Positions 58,102 to 64,000 of a DNA stretch of 64,000 bases are shown here, piece by piece. The position numbers were made by a program, and so were the translations under genes. Under the pieces are notes generated by a model, which ran no database searches, had not been told where the DNA came from, and saw only the letters and a program-made list of their open reading frames with translations. Source of the stretch: Neptunomonas concharum (lineage in GTDB: Bacteria > Pseudomonadota > Gammaproteobacteria > Pseudomonadales > Balneatricaceae). The stretch covers positions 558,001 through 622,000 of the forward strand of contig NZ_CP043869.1 in the NCBI RefSeq assembly GCF_008630635.1, in the 5' to 3' direction. Position 1 is the first letter of the stretch. Each line of letters begins with the position of its first letter.

Positions 58102-60702
58102 ATGAAATACATGACAAGTGCCGAAATTCGCCAGGCTTTCCTGGACTATTTTAATCAGCAAGGGCATGAAGTAGTTGCTTCAAGTTCTCTAATACCTGCT
58201 AATGATCCCACACTGCTTTTCACTAACGCCGGAATGGTGCAGTTCAAAGATGTATTTTTAGGTGACGATAAACGCCCTTATCAGCGTGCTACTTCTTCGC
58301 AGCGCTGCGTACGTGCAGGCGGTAAGCATAATGATTTAGAGAACGTTGGTTATACGGCAAGACACCATACTTTCTTTGAAATGTTAGGTAACTTTAGCTT
58401 TGGTGACTACTTCAAGGTTGATGCTATTCGTTTTGCTTGGACTTTCCTAACTGAAGTAATGGGGCTGCCAAAAGAGAAACTTTGGGTAACGGTGCATCAT
58501 ACAGACGATGAAGCAGAGCGTATCTGGAAAGAAGAAATAGGTGTCGACCCAGAGCGTTTCTCAAAACTGGATGAGGATAATTTTTGGGCAATGGGTGACA
58601 CGGGGCCGTGTGGGCCTTGTACTGAGATCTTCTTTGATCATGGTGAAGAGGTTTTTGGTGGCCCTCCAGGTAGCCCTGATGAAGACGGCGATCGTTATAT
58701 CGAGATCTGGAATGTCGTCTTTATGCAATATAACCGCTCGGCTGATGGTGAAATGACACCTTTACCGCGACCATCTGTAGATACAGGAATGGGATTGGAG
58801 CGTATTGCTGCTGTTATGCAAGGTGTGCACAGTAACTACGAAATCGATATGTTCCAGAACCTGCTTAAAGCAACAGCTGAAGCGGTAGGTACAGCTGATC
58901 TTGATAATAAGTCGCTACGAGTGATAGCTGATCATATTCGCTCATGTGCTTTTCTTATAGTCGATGGTGTTACACCTTCTAATGAAGGGCGAGGCTATGT
59001 GTTACGCCGTATCATGCGTCGTGCTATTCGCCATGGTAACAAGCTGGGGGCGAAAGGTGCATTTTTTAATACGTTGGTTTCTGCTTTAGTAAAAGAGATG
59101 GGCGGTGCTTATCCTGAGTTGGTTAAGCTTCAGGAACACGTCGAGCGAGTCATTCTAAAAGAGGAACAGCAATTCGCTAAAACACTGGATCACGGCATGA
59201 AATTATTGAGTGAGGCGATTGACGCTCTGCAAGGTAATATCATCAGCGGTGAAACGGTCTTTAAGCTCTATGATACGTATGGTTTCCCTGTCGATTTAAC
59301 GGCTGACGTAGCGCGAGAGCATCAGTTGGGAATTGATATGGAAGGTTTTGATGCTGAGATGGAACAGCAACGTCAGCGTGCACGTGCTTCAGGCAGTTTC
59401 TCTGTTGACTACAACGATAAACTGTCAATTGATGGTGAAACAGCGTTCACAGGGTACGACCACTGTGAAGAACAAGCTGATATCGTGGCACTGTTTAAAG
59501 AGGGTGAACCGGTAAAACAACTGAGTGCGGGTGAAAAGGGTATTGTTGTACTGAAGCACACGCCGTTTTATGGTGAGTCCGGCGGACAGGTTGGTGATAT
59601 CGGTACGCTAAGTAGCGATTTAGGCGTTTTTCAGGTTCTAGATTGCACAAAAGAAGCGCGAAATCATCTGCATCATGGTGAAGTTCAGCAAGGTGTTTTG
59701 ACTCTGGGTGGCCAAGTGGTGGCTCAAGTGGATAAAAGTGCACGCCAGGCGACCGCGTTAAACCACTCAGCGACTCACTTATTACATGCTGCTTTACGAA
59801 ACGTGCTGGGAGAACATGTACAGCAAAAAGGATCACTTGTGGATCCAGAGCGTCTACGTTTTGACTTTGCCCACTTTGAAGCGATGACCGACGACGAGCT
59901 AAGTGCGGTAGAGGTGTTGGTAAATGATCAGATTCGTGCAAATAGTGCAGTTGTCACCGAAGTCATGGCGATTGACGAAGCTCGCCAGAAAGGTGCAATG
60001 GCGCTATTTGGTGAAAAGTATGATGATGAGGTGCGTGTGCTCTCAATGGGAGAAGACTTCTCTGTTGAGTTATGTGGGGGAACCCATGCTACGCGAACCG
60101 GCGATATTGGCTTTCTAAAGATTATCTCAGAAAGTGGTATTGCGTCTGGTGTGCGCCGTATAGAAGCGGTGACTGGCCAGGGCGCGCAATCCTATACGTC
60201 TGAGATGGATCAGTCTTTAGGACAAATAGCAGCTTTGCTAAAAGGTTCTAAAGATACAGCGTTAGACAAGGTTAAGGCGTTATCGGACCGGGCTCGTCAA
60301 CTTGAAAAAGAACTTGAGCAGCTCAAATCAAAGCTAGCGACAGCACAAAGTGGTGACCTCGTTTCTCAGGCAAAAGAGATAAAAGGTATTAAGGTACTCA
60401 CAGCTATACTGCCTGGCATTGATCCCAAAGCGCTGCGAGATACGATTGATCAGTTAAAGAACAAATTAGGTTCGGCAGTTGTGGTGTTGGCTACAGAGAG
60501 TGATGGAAAAGTGTCTGTTGCTGCGGGTGTGACGAAAGACTTGGTTGCTAAGGTAAAAGCTGGTGATTTAGTCAAAGATTTAGCGGCACAACTGGGTGGT
60601 AAAGGGGGCGGGCGTCCTGATTTCGCTCAAGGAGGGGGCACTGATGCTCCCGCTTTACCAGCTGCGCTTGAGAGCGTAGAGGTCTTTGTAAATAATTTAT
60701 AG
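58102..60702 (+). CDS. alaS: Alanine-tRNA ligase
   Basis: AlaRS charges tRNA-Ala and edits Ser and Gly mischarging. The 866-residue protein has the class II catalytic domain ([29 protein letters not shown]), the editing domain with zinc motifs [11 protein letters not shown] and [13 protein letters not shown], a coiled coil (about 720-755) and the glycine-rich C-terminal domain [16 protein letters not shown]. The 162 bp leader has a small GTTAG/CTAAC palindrome at 58052-58063; E. coli AlaRS represses its own gene at an upstream palindrome, so this may be relevant. Order alaS-lysC-csrA is the pseudomonad one. Confidence 0.97.
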   Translation: MKYMTSAEIRQAFLDYFNQQGHEVVASSSLIPANDPTLLFTNAGMVQFKDVFLGDDKRPYQRATSSQRCVRAGGKHNDLENVGYTARHHTFFEMLGNFSFGDYFKVDAIRFAWTFLTEVMGLPKEKLWVTVHHTDDEAERIWKEEIGVDPERFSKLDEDNFWAMGDTGPCGPCTEIFFDHGEEVFGGPPGSPDEDGDRYIEIWNVVFMQYNRSADGEMTPLPRPSVDTGMGLERIAAVMQGVHSNYEIDMFQNLLKATAEAVGTADLDNKSLRVIADHIRSCAFLIVDGVTPSNEGRGYVLRRIMRRAIRHGNKLGAKGAFFNTLVSALVKEMGGAYPELVKLQEHVERVILKEEQQFAKTLDHGMKLLSEAIDALQGNIISGETVFKLYDTYGFPVDLTADVAREHQLGIDMEGFDAEMEQQRQRARASGSFSVDYNDKLSIDGETAFTGYDHCEEQADIVALFKEGEPVKQLSAGEKGIVVLKHTPFYGESGGQVGDIGTLSSDLGVFQVLDCTKEARNHLHHGEVQQGVLTLGGQVVAQVDKSARQATALNHSATHLLHAALRNVLGEHVQQKGSLVDPERLRFDFAHFEAMTDDELSAVEVLVNDQIRANSAVVTEVMAIDEARQKGAMALFGEKYDDEVRVLSMGEDFSVELCGGTHATRTGDIGFLKIISESGIASGVRRIEAVTGQGAQSYTSEMDQSLGQIAALLKGSKDTALDKVKALSDRARQLEKELEQLKSKLATAQSGDLVSQAKEIKGIKVLTAILPGIDPKALRDTIDQLKNKLGSAVVVLATESDGKVSVAAGVTKDLVAKVKAGDLVKDLAAQLGGKGGGRPDFAQGGGTDAPALPAALESVEVFVNNL

Positions 60703-60747
60703 TTGGGGCAGGTCGCGCGTGAGCGGCCAATGGAGACAGAGAGAACA

Positions 60748-61983
60748 ATGGCTCTATTCGTACAAAAGTATGGCGGCACATCTGTAGGCTCTATTGAGCG
60801 TATAGAAGCAGTTGCTGATAAGTTAAAAACATTTAAGGATCAGGGACATGATCTCGTGGTAGCCGTATCAGCCATGAGCGGTGAAACCAATCGGTTGATA
60901 GGTCTGGCCCATGAGATTCAAAATAATCCAACTCCCAGAGAAATGGATGTTTTGGTCTCTACAGGAGAGCAGGTGACCATTGCACTTTTGTGCATGGCAT
61001 TAGAGAAGCGGGGAATACCCGCGCGCTCTTACACAGGAAGCCAGGTGAGAATCCTGACTGATAGTGCTCACATGAAGGCACGTATTCAGGACATTGATGT
61101 CGAAAAGATACAGTCAGATCTTGCACAAGGACGGATAGTGGTCGTGGCAGGTTTTCAGGGAGCTGATGCTGAAGGCAATATTACCACGCTAGGACGCGGC
61201 GGCTCAGACACGACCGGCGTTGCTCTGGCTGCTGCATTAAAAGCGGATGAGTGTCAGATCTACACGGATGTCGATGGCGTATATACAACAGACCCAAGGG
61301 TGGTTGAAGGTGCTCAGCGTCTTGAGAAGATTACCTTTGAAGAGATGCTGGAAATGGCTAGCCTAGGTTCCAAAATTCTGCAGATTCGCTCAGTTGAGTT
61401 TGCAGGTAAGTACAAGGTTCCATTACGTGTACTATCGAGCTTTGAAGATGGCCCAGGTACTCTGATTACTATAGAGGATGAAGAAGCAGTGGAAAAACCC
61501 GTTATTTCAGGAATCGCGTTTAATCGTGATGAGGCGAAACTTACTGTACTAGGTGTGCCGGATATACCAGGCGTAGCTTCAAAAATACTGGGGCCGATCA
61601 GTAAAGCGAATATTGAAGTTGATATGATCGTTCAGAACATCGCAGCTGATCAAACAACAGATTTTACCTTTACAGTCCACAGAAACGACTATACTAAAGC
61701 GGAAGAGGTTCTTCGAAGTGTAGCGGTTGATCTTGGAGCTCGTGAAGTAGTTGGCAACAATAAGATCGCAAAAGTATCTATTGTTGGTGTTGGAATGCGT
61801 TCACACGCAGGTGTAGCAAGCAAAATGTTTGATGCACTGGCGGGTGAAAATATTAATATTCAGATGATCTCTACCTCAGAAATTAAAGTTTCTGTGGTGA
61901 TTGCAGAGAAATATTTGGAATTAGCTGTACGTGCCCTTCATTCAGCATTTGATTTGGATAAAGTAGACACTGTCAGTGAATGA
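60748..61983 (+). CDS. lysC: Aspartate kinase
   Basis: LysC phosphorylates aspartate, the first step to lysine, threonine and methionine. The start at 60748 (MALFVQKYGGTSVGS) gives 411 residues, the usual pseudomonad length; the in-frame upstream part from 60703 is not conserved. The amino acid kinase domain (KYGGTSVGS, GRGGSDTTGVALA, YTDVDGVYTTDPR) is followed by two ACT domains (LGVPDIPGVASKIL and VGVGMRSHAGVASKMF) for feedback control by lysine or threonine. Confidence 0.97.
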   Translation: MALFVQKYGGTSVGSIERIEAVADKLKTFKDQGHDLVVAVSAMSGETNRLIGLAHEIQNNPTPREMDVLVSTGEQVTIALLCMALEKRGIPARSYTGSQVRILTDSAHMKARIQDIDVEKIQSDLAQGRIVVVAGFQGADAEGNITTLGRGGSDTTGVALAAALKADECQIYTDVDGVYTTDPRVVEGAQRLEKITFEEMLEMASLGSKILQIRSVEFAGKYKVPLRVLSSFEDGPGTLITIEDEEAVEKPVISGIAFNRDEAKLTVLGVPDIPGVASKILGPISKANIEVDMIVQNIAADQTTDFTFTVHRNDYTKAEEVLRSVAVDLGAREVVGNNKIAKVSIVGVGMRSHAGVASKMFDALAGENINIQMISTSEIKVSVVIAEKYLELAVRALHSAFDLDKVDTVSE

Positions 61984-61997
61984 CGACGGTCAGTATT

Positions 61998-62023
61998 TAG
62001 TCTATAGTATCGGCCGTAGACTA
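61998..62023. promoter_or_regulatory. Inverted repeat in the lysC-csrA spacer
   Basis: TAGTCTA (61998-62004) and TAGACTA (62017-62023) are perfect 7 bp arms with 12 bp between them, 86 bp before csrA. Candidate operator or lysC 3' hairpin; no T-run follows. Confidence 0.35.
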
Positions 62024-62045
62024 TATGGCTGTCACAGTGTAGTAG

Positions 62046-62065
62046 TCGGGTAGCACGCTACCCGA
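62046..62065 (+). promoter_or_regulatory. Hairpin in the csrA leader
   Basis: TCGGGTAG and CTACCCGA form an 8 bp stem with a CACG loop, 44 bp before csrA. No T-run follows, so it is probably an mRNA leader structure. Two GGA triplets lie further on at 62088-62090 and 62097-62099, the second in the ribosome site; GGA is the CsrA recognition core. Confidence 0.45.
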
Positions 62066-62108
62066 TAGGTAGTCGATAGTGTCTTAGGGAAGATTGGGAG
62101 ATCTAAAT

Positions 62109-62297
62109 ATGTTGATTTTAACACGCCGTGTTGGCGAGACGTTGATGGTTGGTGACGAAGTAACAGTTACCGTTTTGGGAGTAAAGGGCAATCAGGTTCG
62201 TATCGGTGTAAACGCTCCGAAGGATGTTTCTGTTCATCGTGAAGAGATATATCAGCGTATACAGCGTGAGAAAAGCGACGAAGAGTCTAAAGATTGA
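62109..62297 (+). CDS. csrA: Carbon storage regulator CsrA (RsmA)
   Basis: CsrA is a dimeric RNA-binding protein that represses or stabilises mRNAs by binding GGA in leaders. The start at 62109 ([18 protein letters not shown]) gives 62 residues with GGGAG eight bases upstream; an upstream GTG or ATG-like reading from 62094 runs through that site. Conserved [16 protein letters not shown] includes the RNA-contacting Arg in VHREE. It follows lysC, as rsmA does in pseudomonads, and two upstream GGA sites suggest self-repression. Confidence 0.97.
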   Translation: MLILTRRVGETLMVGDEVTVTVLGVKGNQVRIGVNAPKDVSVHREEIYQRIQREKSDEESKD

Positions 62298-62338
62298 TTT
62301 TTTTGAAAGTTTTTCTTTTCTTTTGAAAATCAGTCTAG

Positions 62339-62344
62339 TATAGT
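62339..62344 (+). promoter_or_regulatory. Putative -10 box of the tRNA cluster
   Basis: TATAGT followed by the GC-rich discriminator TCGCGCC lies 14 bp before tRNA-Ser. This is the pattern of stringently controlled stable RNA promoters. The -35 box is unclear in the T-rich DNA upstream. Confidence 0.4.
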
Positions 62345-62358
62345 TCGCGCCGTTGATT

Positions 62359-62448
62359 GGTGAGATGGCCGAGTGGCTGAAGGCGCGCCCCTGCTAAGGG
62401 CGTATAGGGGAAACTCTATCGAGGGTTCGAATCCCTCTCTCACCGCCA
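62359..62448 (+). tRNA. tRNA-Ser (anticodon GCT)
   Basis: A 90 nt class II tRNA with acceptor stem GGTGAGA/TCTCACC, discriminator G and encoded CCA. The anticodon loop CTGCTAA places GCT at 62393-62395, reading AGC/AGU. The long variable arm (TATAGGGGAAACTCTA region) is that of serine tRNA, and GGTTCGAATCC is the T arm. Confidence 0.97.
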
Positions 62449-62451
62449 TTT

Positions 62452-62528
62452 GCGCCCGTAGCTCAGCTGGATAGAGTACCTGGCTACGAACCAGGCGGTC
62501 GCACGTTCGAATCGTGCCGGGCGCACCA
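62452..62528 (+). tRNA. tRNA-Arg (anticodon ACG), copy 1
   Basis: A 77 nt tRNA with acceptor GCGCCCG/CGGGCGC, discriminator A and encoded CCA. Anticodon ACG is at 62486-62488; A34 would be changed to inosine by TadA so that it reads CGU, CGC and CGA. It starts three bases after tRNA-Ser, so both are surely cotranscribed. Confidence 0.97.
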
Positions 62529-62566
62529 TCAACAAGCAGTAAGGTAGTAATAAAAGTTAAAGTGCC

Positions 62567-62643
62567 GCGCCCGTAGCTCAGCTGGATAGAGTACCTGGCT
62601 ACGAACCAGGCGGTCGCACGTTCGAATCGTGCCGGGCGCACCA
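62567..62643 (+). tRNA. tRNA-Arg (anticodon ACG), copy 2
   Basis: Identical over 77 nt to copy 1, including discriminator A and CCA, after a 38 bp spacer. The tandem repeat of the same gene raises dosage for the CGN box. Confidence 0.97.
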
Positions 62644-62661
62644 TCTCTTTAACGGTTATTA

Positions 62662-62738
62662 GCGCCCGTAGCTCAGCTGGATAGAGTACCTGGCTACGAA
62701 CCAGGCGGTCGCACGTTCGAATCGTGCCGGGCGCGCCA
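62662..62738 (+). tRNA. tRNA-Arg (anticodon ACG), copy 3
   Basis: Identical to copies 1 and 2 except for the discriminator base, which is G (CGGGCGC-G-CCA) in place of A. Both A73 and G73 are accepted by bacterial arginyl-tRNA synthetases, so it should work. It follows an 18 bp spacer and precedes thiI by 61 bp. Confidence 0.96.
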
Positions 62739-62799
62739 CCTTACAAAAAGCATAAGTTATCAACTTTGCTTCCCTCACAATAAACTCAAAGTCCTCCTC

Positions 62800-64000
62800 A
62801 TGAAATTTATCGTTAAGCTGTTTCCTGAAATTACTATCAAAAGTCGTCCTGTTCGTCGCCGTTTTATCCAGCGACTACAAAACAATCTTCAAATTGTACT
62901 GAAAAGGATTAGTGACGATATCAAAGTCAGTGGCTTTTGGGATAAGGTCGAAGTGGTATTGCCGCAAGAGTCTTTGCAGTACCGTGATGAACTGTGTGAA
63001 ACGATGGCGCGAGTTCCGGGGATAGCGCACTTTATTGAAGTGGCTGAGTATCCGCTGGTTAGCTTTCAGGATGTCTTTGAAAAAACACTACCGCTTTATG
63101 CCTCTCGTCTGAAAGATAAAACGTTTAAAGTACGAGTAAAGCGAAAAGGTAAACACGATTTCACGTCCATCGATCTTGAGCGATATGTAGGAGGAGGGTT
63201 GCTAGAGCACTCTGATTCCGCTGGTGTTGACGTGCGAAAGCCTGATGAATATGTCGATATCGAAGTTGACCAAGATACGTTTTATGTTGTTGAGCGTTTA
63301 CATAAAGGCCAAGGAGGGTATCCGTTAGGCTCGCAAGAGGCGGTGCTCTCCCTTATTTCGGGTGGCTTTGATTCGGTGGTTGCTTCCTATATGACCATGC
63401 GCAGAGGCTCAAAAACACACTTCCTTTTCTTTAATCTGGGAGGAAAGGCGCATGAGATTGGTGTGAAACAAGTTGCGTTACATTTGTGGCAGCAGTATGG
63501 CGCTTCTGCTCGTGTGAAGTTTATTACAGTGCCTTTTGATGAGGTTGTTGGTGATATTTTGCAGAATGTTCATCACTCTCATATGGGGGTTGTTTTAAAG
63601 CGCCAGATGATGCGTGCTGCAGAAAAAGTGGCTGATTTAATGAAAATCGATGCCATCGTAACAGGTGAAAGTATTGCTCAGGTATCTAGCCAGACTATCC
63701 CGAACCTAACCTTGATTGATCAATCTACAAACAAGCTTGTTTTGCGCCCATTAATTACTATGGATAAGCAAGATATCGTTGATATCACAAAGAAATTAGG
63801 ATGTTTTGATATCGTCAAAACAATTCCGGAATATTGTGGTGTCATTTCCGATAAGCCGACGACACGTGCTCGTATCGAAAGGGTGTTAGAAGAAGAGCAG
63901 GGGCTTGATGACCATATACTCGATAATGTGATTGCCAAAGCTGAAGTATTGATCATCGATGAGATTGTAGAGAACTTAAACGTTCAGACTGAGATCGAAG
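62800..64000 (+). CDS. thiI: tRNA 4-thiouridine synthase ThiI (5' part)
   Basis: ThiI adds sulfur at U8 of tRNA and in many bacteria supplies sulfur for the thiazole of thiamine. The first 400 residues are visible and the frame is open at the right edge. They show an NFLD and THUMP domain (KVRVKRKGKHDFTSIDLERYVGG), then the PP-loop pyrophosphatase domain with SLISGGFDSVVASY and the conserved disulfide-forming Cys in IPEYCGVISDKPT. Whether the C-terminal rhodanese domain is present cannot be seen. The ATG at 62800 has no ribosome site; TCCTCC precedes it instead. Confidence 0.96.
   Translation, partial: MKFIVKLFPEITIKSRPVRRRFIQRLQNNLQIVLKRISDDIKVSGFWDKVEVVLPQESLQYRDELCETMARVPGIAHFIEVAEYPLVSFQDVFEKTLPLYASRLKDKTFKVRVKRKGKHDFTSIDLERYVGGGLLEHSDSAGVDVRKPDEYVDIEVDQDTFYVVERLHKGQGGYPLGSQEAVLSLISGGFDSVVASYMTMRRGSKTHFLFFNLGGKAHEIGVKQVALHLWQQYGASARVKFITVPFDEVVGDILQNVHHSHMGVVLKRQMMRAAEKVADLMKIDAIVTGESIAQVSSQTIPNLTLIDQSTNKLVLRPLITMDKQDIVDITKKLGCFDIVKTIPEYCGVISDKPTTRARIERVLEEEQGLDDHILDNVIAKAEVLIIDEIVENLNVQTEIE

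Noticed and set aside
62330-62644. Leftward open frame of 104 codons over the tRNA genes
   Set aside because: It is an antisense reading of tRNA-Ser and tRNA-Arg; the repeated protein segments reflect the repeated tRNA sequence.

Overview
The window is an unbroken stretch of chromosome from a Gram-negative gammaproteobacterium. Gene order over most of it follows the pseudomonad and Oceanospirillales backbone, and a marine Oceanospirillaceae-like organism is my best inference. There are no insertion sequences, phage genes, integrases or CRISPR arrays. Flagellar H/T-ring genes (flgO, flgP, flgT), a RegBA-type redox system and FabY instead of FabH fit a motile, respiring, LPS-bearing cell.

Layout. 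1-5.5 kb: 5' end of miaB, a DUF1820 gene, a lipoprotein, the EF-P module (epmB, efp, epmA) and a PatB-type C-S lyase. 5.6-13.7 kb: leuA, a divergent psi subunit gene of DNA polymerase III (holD), rimI, a CbiM-like membrane protein, regBA, prfC and a TatD-family gene; holD-rimI-prfC-yjjV echoes the E. coli order. 13.7-19.8 kb: a lipoprotein, fabY, an OmpA-type lipoprotein, a ZapB-like protein, flgT and flgOP. 19.8-23.6 kb: a DUF1244 gene, glnD and map, all leftward.

23.7-50 kb is a rightward core block: translation (rpsB, tsf, pyrH, frr), envelope (uppS, cdsA, rseP, bamA, skp, lpxD, fabZ, lpxA, lpxB), rnhB, dnaE, accA, tilS, pyrG, eno, ftsB, truD, surE, pcm, a DUF368 undecaprenyl-phosphate carrier, nlpD and rpoS. 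After convergent fdxA and mutS come pncC and SOS-controlled recA, an inserted periplasmic rhodanese/DsrE pair, recX, alaS, lysC, csrA, one tRNA-Ser, three tRNA-Arg genes and the 5' part of thiI.

The most striking feature is an absence. dxr (ispC) is missing from both of its usual places (frr-uppS, cdsA-rseP) and ispD/ispF are missing from ftsB-truD, with only 3-47 bp left at the junctions, although uppS still needs isoprenoid precursors. This suggests that the MEP pathway was lost and replaced, perhaps by mevalonate, or that these genes were relocated. Other points of interest are the divergent psi subunit, the DUF368 gene in the rpoS cluster, the sulfur-gene insertion that uncouples recX from recA, a long palindrome upstream of fabY, and several intergenic hairpins near translation starts. 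I see no clearly novel defence or mobile system.
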